Of a stretch of DNA of 64,000 nucleotides, positions 25,079 to 33,603 are shown piece after piece (position 1 is the first letter of the stretch; every line of letters starts with the position of its first letter). Position numbers and translations under genes: made by a program. Below the pieces are notes generated by a model that made no database searches, was not told where the DNA came from, and saw only the letters and a list, made by a program, of their open reading frames with translations. This stretch comes from Chitinophaga agrisoli (lineage in GTDB: Bacteria > Bacteroidota > Bacteroidia > Chitinophagales > Chitinophagaceae), in contig NZ_VUOC01000004.1 in NCBI RefSeq assembly GCF_008386695.1, positions 1,428,327 to 1,492,326 of the forward strand, given 5' to 3'.

Positions 25079-26764
25079 TCAATTCCCTTTTCCTTTCAGA
25101 AAATCCCCTGCCAGCGTCAGCTCCGGGCGCGATGCGTCTCCGGTACTGCTGATCTTTACCAGCTGCCGGTAATAGGCAGCCGCTTTATCCTTTTTATGAC
25201 ATTGCTCCGCTGCCTGCGCTGCCCCATAAAGGCCATTAAAGCGGTTCACATGCTGCTTCAGGTCTTCCTCATAGGCGGCCAGGGCTTCTTCCGGGCGGCT
25301 TAGCTGCAGTAACATATCGCCCAGCAGCTCCCGGGCAGGTAATACCTCGCCCGGCGTTACAGGATGTTTCTGGGTATTATCCTCCATATTGGCGGCAGCA
25401 TGCATGAGCAGCAGGGCGCTGTCCCTTTTCCCTTCCTTGAGCAGGATCCAGGCGGCGCCTGTTTTTCGCTGTATATCTACCTGGTTCGCCTTATATACAT
25501 CCTGTTGGGCGGCCAGCGCATCATGCAGCTGGTTAAGGGTATCCAGCTCTATCCTGGCGGCTACCAGGGCGCCGGTGTGTGCAGCGCCCATTAACCGGGT
25601 AAAATGTATGATGGCCTTTTGCCAGGGGTACTGCTCCCACGGCAGGTTGGCCTGGTGGGGGCGCAGGGCCGCCGCATCCTGCCACAACCTGTTCTCCAGT
25701 AAATACCGCGCGGGAATGGCTGCAAAAGCATACGCCACCTTAAAATTCACTGGGTGCACTTCCTGTATGGTGTTAAGATAATCATATTGCTCCCGGGCCT
25801 TTGCATTCTGCCCCTGTTGCAGGTAAGCATACACCAGGTAGTCCATGCTATGCAGCTCCTCATCCCAATGGCCTTTTATACCGGTATTCTCCGCATAACA
25901 CCTGGCTGCAACAGTCGCTATCAGGTTGGCATTTGCGCACTCCTGCCAAAGCCCCAGCCGCGTAAAGATATGCGAAGGCATATGCTGCGCATGGGCAGAG
26001 GAGGGCGCAATGGAGGCATACCTGCGCGCCGCCGGCAAAGCCAGCTCCGCCAGTTCCGGATAATCGTAACTATGGATAATATAATGGGTAATACCGGGAT
26101 GGTTGGGTAAGCTGGCGGATAACGCCGTTAAGATCTCCCCGGCTTTCTTTTGTTTGGCGAAGGTCTTATCTGCAGGATCTGCTGCCCCGTTGAGTGCAAG
26201 CGCATAAAATATAGCCGCTTCCTGATCATCCGGGTATTTGGCGTGCAACCGCTCCATCCCCTTTTCAAAATCAGCGCAGCGGTCCGCATGGGTGGTGGTG
26301 CGCCAGTTATGGTAAAACGGCGCCAGTGCGGCTATATAGTCCGTCTCCCGCTCGGATCGTTTCTTCAGCGATTCCGCCACGGCCATCACCCGCGCGCCTT
26401 TTTCCAGCTCCCGTGGCGTAGGCGGCGCCCACAGCGGATGATAATTGCACATGGCCACGCCCCAGTAAGCAATAGCGCAACCCGGATCCTCATCGATCAC
26501 CTTGGCAAACGCCTTCTCTGCCTCATCGTATTCAAAGGAGTGCAGGAGCGAAATACCCGTATTAAAATCCTTCTGCACTTTGCCGGAACAGCTGGTGGTA
26601 AAGGCCACATCGCCCAACTGCTGCTCTTCCGGGCCGCAAAGGATGATCTTGCCCCTTTTCAGCTCCATAGCGCTGATGGCGTTGTTGGTAGGGGTTTTAT
26701 AATTACCGTGGCAGGATAGTAAAACGGGCAGGAGAAAATCTAAAACCTGTAGTGTTCTTTTCAT
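25079..26764 (-). CDS. TPR-repeat lipoprotein
   Basis: This 561-residue protein begins with a leader that ends LLSCHG, consistent with a lipoprotein. The body has tetratricopeptide repeats: NTGISLLHSFEYDEAEKAFA with AIAYWGVAMCNYHPLW, and a C-terminal set (EEALAAYEEDLKQHVNRF, AAEQCHKKDKAAAYYRQL). The middle region (HYIIHSYDYPELAELALPAA, HMPSHIFTRLG) matches the pattern of a common family of periplasmic TPR proteins in Bacteroidota and Proteobacteria whose function is not settled. It is a lone gene convergent with the PHP hydrolase. Likely a scaffold rather than an enzyme. Confidence 0.78.
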   Translation of the reverse strand: MKRTLQVLDFLLPVLLSCHGNYKTPTNNAISAMELKRGKIILCGPEEQQLGDVAFTTSCSGKVQKDFNTGISLLHSFEYDEAEKAFAKVIDEDPGCAIAYWGVAMCNYHPLWAPPTPRELEKGARVMAVAESLKKRSERETDYIAALAPFYHNWRTTTHADRCADFEKGMERLHAKYPDDQEAAIFYALALNGAADPADKTFAKQKKAGEILTALSASLPNHPGITHYIIHSYDYPELAELALPAARRYASIAPSSAHAQHMPSHIFTRLGLWQECANANLIATVAARCYAENTGIKGHWDEELHSMDYLVYAYLQQGQNAKAREQYDYLNTIQEVHPVNFKVAYAFAAIPARYLLENRLWQDAAALRPHQANLPWEQYPWQKAIIHFTRLMGAAHTGALVAARIELDTLNQLHDALAAQQDVYKANQVDIQRKTGAAWILLKEGKRDSALLLMHAAANMEDNTQKHPVTPGEVLPARELLGDMLLQLSRPEEALAAYEEDLKQHVNRFNGLYGAAQAAEQCHKKDKAAAYYRQLVKISSTGDASRPELTLAGDFLKGKGN

Positions 26765-27150
26765 ACGGCCGGTTTTGTTAGTGTCGTGGGGACGGAACAG
26801 CCAGTCGTTTTCCTTTAAAGTTGGGGGTGTAAATACCTATTGCTTACCCGAAGATAACATAAATCCCTTGCAGAACCGCCATTATCACCCGCAAGGCCCC
26901 GCCAGTAGCAGGCTGTACAGGTACAGGGGGCTGGAATAACGCCTGCCTGGCAGGCCGGAAGGGCGGGCTATAATGGCTCGATCTAATGTATAGCTATTTC
27001 CGGACGACACTTATCCGCAAACGGACGTACGCTGTCTCAAAAGCGGACATTTCATCAAACGCTAAAGGCATAAATATATCATTATCAATCACATCAAATG
27101 CGGCATCCTGTTTGTGTTTCCCTGGCAGATCAATTTCCCTACTGCACCAT
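26765..27150. promoter_or_regulatory. Long intergenic region with three phased CGGAC repeats
   Basis: This 386-base region separates divergent genes and holds no convincing gene. Three CGGAC repeats lie at 27001-27005, 27022-27026 and 27044-27048, 21 and 22 bases apart, about two helical turns. They sit about 100-150 bases before the permease start, which suits an activator site, possibly an enhancer-type one. A palindromic stretch GCCTGCCTGGCAGGC lies at 26941-26955. No clear sigma-54 or TAnnTTTG promoter is seen. Confidence 0.5.
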
Positions 27151-29559
27151 ATGTTCCGGAATTACATTAAAATTGCCTGGCGCAATATTATTAAACAACG
27201 CTTTTATTCTCTGCTCAATATCATTGGCCTTTCTACCGGTATCGCATTCACCATGCTGATCATGGCCTATGTATGGAAGGAACTGCAGGTGAATGCCCGC
27301 CTCCGGCATGCAGACCGCCAGTACATCATCCTCAGTAAATGGAAAGATCCTAATATGGGCTATGAACTGGCCACCTTCGGCGGCCTCCCCAAGGCCCTAA
27401 AAGAGGGATACCCCAGCCTGGTGACCAACTACTACCGCTTTGATGGCATTACCAGCACTGTTTCAAAAGACGAAAAACACTTCCGCGAAGGGCTGCAGCT
27501 GGGCGATAGCACCCTGTTAAAGATGTACGGCTTTAAAGTACTGCACGGCGATGTGAACACTGCCCTCAATAATCCGGACGCGGTCGTGATCACCGCAGGC
27601 AAGGCCATGAAGTATTTTGGCAGCACAGATGTAACGGGGCAAACCCTTACCGTAGAAAGTTTCTCCGGCACCAAACAGGCCTTCACCGTTTCTGCCGTAA
27701 TGGAGCAACCGGCCCCCAATTCCATCACCAACCTTTCGCAGCACTCAGATAACGAATTTTTCTTCCCGTTAAGCGCGGCTTCCTTCTTTGGCAGGCAGAT
27801 CGACAATTGGAACAATACGTATATAGTGGGTTTTGTGGAGCTGGCGGCCGGCGTAAGCCCTGCAGCGCTCAACAAGCCCATGCAGCAGCTTATAAAACAA
27901 AATATTCCGCCAGACGTAGCGGCTAATTTTACGCCACAACTGGTATCCCTCCGCGACTATTACCTGGAGGCCAATAACGGTCTGGTAAAGCGCATGCTCT
28001 TTATTTTATCCGCTATTGCGCTGTTCATCCTGCTCATGGCCGTGATTAATTTCATCAATATGTCCATTAGCAGGTCTGCTTCCCGCATGAAGGAGATAGG
28101 CATCCGCAAGGTACTGGGCGGCTTACGTAAACAGCTGGTGGGGCAATTCCTGGCAGAGTCGGTGATCCTGGTAAGCGTGGCCACCGGTATTGCCATGATG
28201 CTGTACCTTTGCGCCCGGCCCCTGCTTGCCGGCATACTGGGCAAAACCGTACCGGGTATTACGGAGCTGCCGCCGTATTTTATTGCCTGTCCTTTTATAC
28301 TGATACTGATAACCGGGCTGGCCGCTGGCCTGTACCCGGCTTTTGTGCTTTCTTCCCTGGGCTCCATCGATTCCCTGAAGGGTAAACTGACGACCGTAAA
28401 GGAAAATGTACTGCTACGCAGATCCCTGCTGGTATTCCAGTTCATTACTGCCGCCATTGTGCTTATAGGCGCCTTTGTGATCTCAAAGCAGGTGCATTTG
28501 TTCTTTAGCCGGGACCTGGGCTACAATAAGGATTATGTAGTGTCCGCGCAGGTGCCCCGCGACTGGACACCCACCGGCGTGGCCCGTATGGAAGGCATTC
28601 GCAGGCAGTTTGCCGCTTTGCCCCAGGTACAGCAGGCCACCCTCTCTTACGAAGTACCGGATGGCAACAACGCGGGCAGCTTTGCCTTGTACCGCGCCGG
28701 GGCAGATTCCACTACGGCCGTTACCACCTATAACCTGTACGCGGATGAATACTATGCTTCCGCTTACGGCATTCCTATGGCGGCCGGCGAGTTCTTTAAC
28801 CGGGAAGGGGCTTTCCGCGATTCCTCCCGGCTCGTGATCAATGAAACACAGGCCAGGGCCATGGGCTGGAAATATCCCCAGGATGCCGTAGGCAGCCAGG
28901 TAAAGATCGTGAATGTACAAATGCTGTTCACCATTGCCGGCGTTACCAAAGACTTCCACTTTGGCTCCATGCAGCAGGCGGTACAGCCCATCACATTTAT
29001 GCATACCCGCCTTTCCAATACCTTCCGATACCTTTCCTTTAAGCTCAAACCCGGTAATATGAGCGCAGCCGTAAATGCCCTGCAAAAGGAGTGGAATACC
29101 CTCATGCCCGGCGCTGCTTTTGAATACAGGTTCATGGACGAGACCCTGGAACGCCTGTATCAGTCAGAGCTGCAGCTTAAACAGGCCTCCTATACCGCTA
29201 CCGCGCTTTCCCTCATCATTGTATTGCTGGGCGTAATGGGCATGATCTCCCTGAGCATTCAAAAACGCACGAAAGAGATAGGTATCCGTAAAGTGCTGGG
29301 ATCATCTATCAGCGGCATTGTAGCGCTGTTCCTGAAAGAGTTCCTGTCTGTCATAGTGATTGCGGGGATGATTGCCTGTCCGCTGGGGTATTTGATCATG
29401 CAGCAATGGCTCAATGATTATGTATACCGGATCAATCTGTCCGCTCAGCCTTTCCTGGTCACCATGCTGTTGCTGGCGCTGGTAACAACCGTGCTCATTA
29501 TCCTGCAAACCATGCGGACCGCGCTGGCCAACCCGATGAAGAGCCTGCGTACAGAGTAA
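27151..29559 (+). CDS. ABC transporter permease, MacB/FtsX type
   Basis: From ATG 27151 the protein has 802 residues; a longer in-frame start at 26986 runs through low-complexity regulatory DNA and is rejected. It begins FRNYIKIAWRNIIKQRFYSL, typical of Bacteroidota MacB-like permeases, then a MacB_PCD periplasmic domain (about 45-250) and two FtsX domains with four-helix blocks near 285-410 and 680-795. The segments RMKEIGIRKVLGG and RTKEIGIRKVLGSS show the duplicated cytoplasmic coupling motif. No ATPase gene is adjacent, as is common for this group. It probably drives export or mechanotransmission for a peptide, antibiotic or lipoprotein. Confidence 0.88.
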   Translation: MFRNYIKIAWRNIIKQRFYSLLNIIGLSTGIAFTMLIMAYVWKELQVNARLRHADRQYIILSKWKDPNMGYELATFGGLPKALKEGYPSLVTNYYRFDGITSTVSKDEKHFREGLQLGDSTLLKMYGFKVLHGDVNTALNNPDAVVITAGKAMKYFGSTDVTGQTLTVESFSGTKQAFTVSAVMEQPAPNSITNLSQHSDNEFFFPLSAASFFGRQIDNWNNTYIVGFVELAAGVSPAALNKPMQQLIKQNIPPDVAANFTPQLVSLRDYYLEANNGLVKRMLFILSAIALFILLMAVINFINMSISRSASRMKEIGIRKVLGGLRKQLVGQFLAESVILVSVATGIAMMLYLCARPLLAGILGKTVPGITELPPYFIACPFILILITGLAAGLYPAFVLSSLGSIDSLKGKLTTVKENVLLRRSLLVFQFITAAIVLIGAFVISKQVHLFFSRDLGYNKDYVVSAQVPRDWTPTGVARMEGIRRQFAALPQVQQATLSYEVPDGNNAGSFALYRAGADSTTAVTTYNLYADEYYASAYGIPMAAGEFFNREGAFRDSSRLVINETQARAMGWKYPQDAVGSQVKIVNVQMLFTIAGVTKDFHFGSMQQAVQPITFMHTRLSNTFRYLSFKLKPGNMSAAVNALQKEWNTLMPGAAFEYRFMDETLERLYQSELQLKQASYTATALSLIIVLLGVMGMISLSIQKRTKEIGIRKVLGSSISGIVALFLKEFLSVIVIAGMIACPLGYLIMQQWLNDYVYRINLSAQPFLVTMLLLALVTTVLIILQTMRTALANPMKSLRTE

Positions 29560-29571
29560 GGACATAAATGG

Positions 29572-30555
29572 TTATAATACCACCGCCTCCTTATTATACT
29601 TATTACGGTATTCCAGTGGCGATAACCCGGTAATACGTTTAAATACCTCGCGGAAAGCCTTCAGATCAATATAACCAACCTCGTACATGACCTCGTTCAC
29701 GGTCTTACGGCTGGTTTCCAGCATCTTTTTGGCGGCTTCTATTTTTACCCGCTGCAGGTACTCCGCGGGCGTATTATGGGTAGCTTTTATAAAACGCCGG
29801 TCAAAATTGCGCCGGCCTATACCAAACTGGGTAGCCAGCTGGCCAATGGAGATCTTCTTGTCAACATTATTCTCAATAAACAGCTGGGCGCGTTTTATCT
29901 CCTCATCCTGGTGATCCTTTAAACCGGAGAACATAGTAAAAGGCGACTGGCAATTGCGGTCAATATCCACCTCAAACACTTTGGAGCAATAGATAGCTGT
30001 TTTGCGGCCGCAATACTTCTCTATCAGGTACAAGAGCAGGTTCACAAAGGAGAATGCGCCACCATTGGTATAAATACCCTGCTCGTCCGTGATCACTTTC
30101 TCCACCACCAGGTTCACCTCCGGGAACATCCGGCGGAATACATCTGCCGCCATCCAGTGCGTGGAGCAGCTTTTGCCGTTCAATAAACCGGTAGCCGCCA
30201 GCAGAAAACCGCCAATACACATGCTGGCTACCTCTGCGCCCTGCCGGTACTGTTGCACGATCCAGGGCAGCAGCGCCTGGTTGCGGGCCAGCGAAGCGGA
30301 AAAGTTCCAGCTAATGGCGGGGATGATGATCAGGTCCGTACGTTCTACTTCCTCCAGGCGTAAATGCGGGTGCACGGAAAACAGGCCGCCCTCTATGCTC
30401 ATGTTCCTGGAAGCGCCTACCAGCTGCACGGTGAACATAGGGTCCTGATCGTTATCTTCCAGGTATTGGTTCACCCTTCTGAATGCCTTGTATGCGCCTA
30501 TAACATCAATCAGGCTGCCCTCGCCTTCCGGTACCAGGATAGAAACATGTTTCAT
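29572..30555 (-). CDS. GlxA-type DJ-1/AraC transcriptional regulator
   Basis: With the second methionine (30555) as start this is a 327-residue regulator with an N-terminal DJ-1/PfpI amidotransferase-like domain (VSILVPEGEGSLIDVIGAYK, the CIGGFLLAATGLLNGK nucleophile-elbow region) and a C-terminal AraC domain (LATQFGIGRRNFDRRF, VGYIDLKAFREVFKRI). GlxA-type proteins activate genes for nitrogen or carbon compounds; the effector is unknown. It resembles the protein at 55815-56795 throughout, so the two are paralogues. The gene is read leftward, divergent from nothing close except the 131-bp inverted-repeat element upstream. Confidence 0.88.
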   Translation of the reverse strand: MKHVSILVPEGEGSLIDVIGAYKAFRRVNQYLEDNDQDPMFTVQLVGASRNMSIEGGLFSVHPHLRLEEVERTDLIIIPAISWNFSASLARNQALLPWIVQQYRQGAEVASMCIGGFLLAATGLLNGKSCSTHWMAADVFRRMFPEVNLVVEKVITDEQGIYTNGGAFSFVNLLLYLIEKYCGRKTAIYCSKVFEVDIDRNCQSPFTMFSGLKDHQDEEIKRAQLFIENNVDKKISIGQLATQFGIGRRNFDRRFIKATHNTPAEYLQRVKIEAAKKMLETSRKTVNEVMYEVGYIDLKAFREVFKRITGLSPLEYRNKYNKEAVVL

Positions 30556-30661
30556 CATACTTAAAGTTACGGAACAGCGGGCCGGGTTTCCCGGAATAAC
30601 CGTATTTTTAAGGTAATTTTAAACCCCCATCCCACACCTCTTTATTATCGTATCTGATAGG

Positions 30662-30792
30662 CAGGAAGGCCTATACTGATAGTATTTTGCCTAAAAAGCC
30701 CCAAGCAACCTTATTGCTACCTAAGACCTACGAAAAGGCCTGGTAAACGTTTAGTAAAATAAGGTAAAATACTATCAATGTAAGCCTTCCTG
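30662..30792. repeat. 131-bp intergenic element with 30-bp imperfect inverted repeats
   Basis: The arms 30662-30691 and 30763-30792 match in 26 of 30 positions as inverted repeats; all four differences are transitions. The core AAAATACTATCA and the outer GCCTTCCTG are perfect. The 71-base interior holds a small hairpin AGCAA-CCTTA-TTGCT and the palindrome TAAACGTTTA. It could be a small MITE-like element or the DNA for a structured RNA. It lies between two leftward genes and holds no open reading frame of note. Confidence 0.6.
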
Positions 30793-30851
30793 AAACAGCA
30801 GCTGATTCCCTACCCGAAGGATAAAAATCGGCTATCCTGCAGAGCAGGATC

Positions 30852-31754
30852 TTAACTGGCGCTTGCCGTATACACCGCGGCAAACTCCCTGGCAAAATCT
30901 GCCAGTGTGATCTTACCGCTCGCCTGTCCCTGGTGCAACCGGTAATCATCGATCAGATCCCCGTTCCTGATGGCTATCCCTATTTCAATAATATACACCC
31001 GGGCCATTTGCTCGCTCATGCCGGTCTGTAACAAGGCCTGTAGCATTGCCTCGTCCGGGAAAGCCGTCCAGGTCAGGTTGGGCAGCCCTACGGCCTCGCC
31101 CAGGATCCGGGCTATGGCGCCGCCATTCTGCTCATCGCCCGCTATATATTGCACCTGTTTGCCAATGAACGCCCGCGTATCCAGGGCTTCAAAAGCAGCC
31201 GCCGCAATATCCTCCGGATGAGAGAGCACAATATTCGCCGTTGCATCGTAATTGCTCCCTATCAGCTGCTGATACCGTATAAGCGGTATACTGCCCAGGA
31301 AATTGGTATAGAACATACCCGGCCGCAGGTGCAGCACATGCGTATCCGGCAGCGCGTTCAATTGCTGCTCTACATGATGGTTAGCGCCGGTAGGCCCGGG
31401 ACCGTCTGCCCGGTGCGAGCCAATAGCGCTCAGGTTCACCACATGTTTTACGCCGGTTTGTGCAATAGCGGCGGCATAACCCTCTCCTACTCCTTTTATG
31501 TAGGCGCGTATATCCGTAGCGGTAAAGTCCGGCGGTATCATGGTATATACCGCGTCTGCATCTTTGAACGCACGCTGCAGAAAATCCCTGTCCGTTACCG
31601 TGCCAATAGCCGGTATAGCCTGTAACGCCTCAATGGCTGCCGCGCGCTCCGGCTGACTGCTGATCACCGTTACGCGGTGTCCCTTTGCTACTAATGATCT
31701 GGTAAGTCTTTGGCCGATATTGCCTAATGATCCTGTGATGGTGATGTTACTCAT
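30852..31754 (-). CDS. NmrA/QOR2-like NAD(P)-binding protein
   Basis: This 300-residue protein has an N-terminal Rossmann motif ITITGSLGNIGQRLTRSLVA and an atypical SDR layout like the redox-sensing NmrA and quinone reductase QOR2 groups (LHLRPGMFYTNFLGSIPLI in the middle). No YxxxK catalytic pair stands out. It is divergent from an HxlR regulator with 80 bases of shared promoter DNA; NmrA-like reductase next to HxlR regulator is a common arrangement for quinone or electrophile response. I infer control by that regulator. The exact substrate is unknown. Confidence 0.82.
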   Translation of the reverse strand: MSNITITGSLGNIGQRLTRSLVAKGHRVTVISSQPERAAAIEALQAIPAIGTVTDRDFLQRAFKDADAVYTMIPPDFTATDIRAYIKGVGEGYAAAIAQTGVKHVVNLSAIGSHRADGPGPTGANHHVEQQLNALPDTHVLHLRPGMFYTNFLGSIPLIRYQQLIGSNYDATANIVLSHPEDIAAAAFEALDTRAFIGKQVQYIAGDEQNGGAIARILGEAVGLPNLTWTAFPDEAMLQALLQTGMSEQMARVYIIEIGIAIRNGDLIDDYRLHQGQASGKITLADFAREFAAVYTASAS

Positions 31755-31772
31755 AAATGCCTGTTTATTTTG

Positions 31773-31805
31773 TTGTGCACAAAACTAGATTTGTACTTAC
31801 TTTTG
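31773..31805 (+). promoter_or_regulatory. Rightward promoter for the HxlR gene
   Basis: TTG (31773-31775) and -7 box TACTTTTG (31798-31805) are separated by 22 bases. The elements overlap palindromes TTGTGCACAA (31773-31782) and TTGTACAA (31803-31810). Confidence 0.7.
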
Positions 31806-31810
31806 TACAA
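31780..31810 (-). promoter_or_regulatory. Leftward promoter for the NmrA-like gene, nested in the divergent one
   Basis: On the minus strand TTG (31810-31808) and -7 box TAGTTTTG (31787-31780) are 20 bases apart. Direct repeats GTACTTAC at 31793-31800 and 31811-31818 lie between or beside the boxes and are likely HxlR sites. Confidence 0.7.
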
Positions 31811-31834
31811 GTACTTACCCTAAAGTAGGCTTCT

Positions 31835-32239
31835 ATGGTAAAGGTGAAAGAAAGCTCAACGATACAGGCTAACAAGAAGGCCGCATTTGCAGAATGCCCC
31901 ATTACATATGTAATGGAAAAGATAGGCGGATACTGGAAACCCATTATCCTTTTCCAGATGTTGTCAGGCGCTAAACGGTACAGCGAATTGCGGAAGGCTA
32001 TACCGGATATTACAGAGAAAGTATTGATCCAGCAGCTGAAACAGCTGGAAGCGGATAACCTGCTGGTACGCACCGCCATGCCGGTAGTGCCGCCACATGT
32101 CACGTACAGCCTCAGCGCATCCGCGCTACGGCTAAAACCTGTGCTGTATGAAATGGCGGTATGGGCGTCGCACGAGAGTAAAGAGCATAAATGCGCGTTT
32201 ACCCGTAATATTGAGCAGTTCCCGGCTTTTGCGAAATAA
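31835..32239 (+). CDS. HxlR-family transcriptional regulator
   Basis: This 134-residue protein is a winged helix-turn-helix regulator of the HxlR (MarR-like) family: CPITYVMEKIGGYWKPIILF, LSGAKRYSELRKAIPDITEK and the wing PHVTYSLSASALRLKPVL. Cys near residue 20 is the position used for thiol-based redox or electrophile sensing in several HxlR proteins (family knowledge). It is divergent from the NmrA-like gene and precedes an MgtC/DUF4010 gene. It probably represses both its own and the divergent promoter through the palindromes listed at 31773-31818. Confidence 0.9.
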   Translation: MVKVKESSTIQANKKAAFAECPITYVMEKIGGYWKPIILFQMLSGAKRYSELRKAIPDITEKVLIQQLKQLEADNLLVRTAMPVVPPHVTYSLSASALRLKPVLYEMAVWASHESKEHKCAFTRNIEQFPAFAK

Positions 32240-32300
32240 GTTTTGTTATCGATTCATTATCTTTAAAAGAATTGATGACAACACAACTGTAAGCTGGTTA

Positions 32301-33590
32301 ATGGATCCAAAGTTTTTACACTACGCTACGGGGCCTATTGCCATTAAGATGGCAGTGGCCATTGGTATTGGTATGCTGGTAGGCATGGAAAGGATGTGGT
32401 CGCATAAGGAAACGGGTATACGTACTTTTTCCATTGTGGCGTTACTGGGAATGCTGGCCGCCGTAATAGGCGAAAATTTCATTATTGCCTGCCTCGTGGG
32501 CGTTTTCCTGCTGGTGGTCATTTCCAATGTACGCAGCCTGATGATGGACCGCACTACGGAGATCACCACCTCAGCGGCTTTAATAGCCAATTACCTGCTG
32601 GGGGTACTGGTAGGCCTGGGACATATCTTTACGCCCGTTGCCGGCGCCATTGTAATGACCATGCTGCTGGCATGGAAAGAAGAGCTGAACCGCTTTGCCG
32701 GCGGCCTGCAGCCTTCTGAGATCAGAAGCGCCATACTGCTGGGATTGATAGGTTTCGTGATCTATCCCCTTATTCCGGATAAGTACATAGATCCCTGGCA
32801 GCTCTTTAACCCCAACGACGCGTGGCTGGGGATTATTGCCATTGCAGGCATTGGCTTTGCCAACTATGTGCTGCTGCGTATGTTCAGCACAAAAGGCCTT
32901 TACCTGAGCGCTATCTTTGGCGGGCTGGTGAACAGCAGCGCTACAGTAGCGGAGCTGGGCGCCAGGGCGCAGGCTACCGGGCAGGCCGGTAAGATAAAAA
33001 CGCTTAGCCTCCTCACTACAGAAGCCATGTTTGCCCGTAACCTGCTGCTTATACTATTGTTCTCAGAAAAATCACTGGCAGCGGCATTATTGCCCATACT
33101 TGTTATGTCATTGGTAGCGGGTTTCTGGATATGGCGGGACAATTTTAAAAAAGATACTACCACAGAAGACGCGTCCATTTCCCTGGCGCTGGATTCTCCC
33201 ATTTCGCTAAAGAAAGTATTGTCCTTTGGTTTGCTGTTTATTATTGTGCAGATAGGCGGTACCCTGCTTACCAGGATCTTTGGCAGTTATGGTATCTTAG
33301 CCACCGGATTTTTTGGGGGATTGGTAAGCAGCGCCAGCACCACTGCCGCCGCAGCTACCATGGCCAGCCATGACAAGATCACAGCCGCCGTTGCCGGCAG
33401 CGTGGCGGTACTATCTTCCCTGGCCAGCACCATTGTAAACCTGCCCATTATCTGGCGCACCATCAGCGATAAAACTATTGTTAAGACACTCACCTTCGAG
33501 ATCATTACCGTAGTGGCTGCGGGTGTTACGGCCGTAGTGCTGGACCGTATATTCCAGGTGTCAGAAGTGCTGATCAGTAATATTTATTGA
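32301..33590 (+). CDS. MgtC/DUF4010 family membrane protein
   Basis: From ATG 32301 the protein has 429 residues. The N-terminal third is MgtC/SapB-like (MAVAIGIGMLVGMERMW, GIRTFSIVALLGMLAAV), with a second half of DUF4010 type (GLVSSASTTAAAATMA, VNSSATVAELGARAQ). About ten hydrophobic helices are seen. MgtC-type proteins are linked to magnesium homeostasis or stress, but this larger fusion family is poorly understood. It follows the HxlR gene with about 60 bases between; an earlier in-frame start inside hxlR is rejected. No operator specific to it is seen. Confidence 0.85.
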   Translation: MDPKFLHYATGPIAIKMAVAIGIGMLVGMERMWSHKETGIRTFSIVALLGMLAAVIGENFIIACLVGVFLLVVISNVRSLMMDRTTEITTSAALIANYLLGVLVGLGHIFTPVAGAIVMTMLLAWKEELNRFAGGLQPSEIRSAILLGLIGFVIYPLIPDKYIDPWQLFNPNDAWLGIIAIAGIGFANYVLLRMFSTKGLYLSAIFGGLVNSSATVAELGARAQATGQAGKIKTLSLLTTEAMFARNLLLILLFSEKSLAAALLPILVMSLVAGFWIWRDNFKKDTTTEDASISLALDSPISLKKVLSFGLLFIIVQIGGTLLTRIFGSYGILATGFFGGLVSSASTTAAAATMASHDKITAAVAGSVAVLSSLASTIVNLPIIWRTISDKTIVKTLTFEIITVVAAGVTAVVLDRIFQVSEVLISNIY

Positions 33591-33603
33591 TATTGATCCA
33601 CTG

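Noticed and set aside
26986-27150. N-terminal extension of the ABC permease
   Set aside because: The residues have no family similarity and cover the phased CGGAC repeats.
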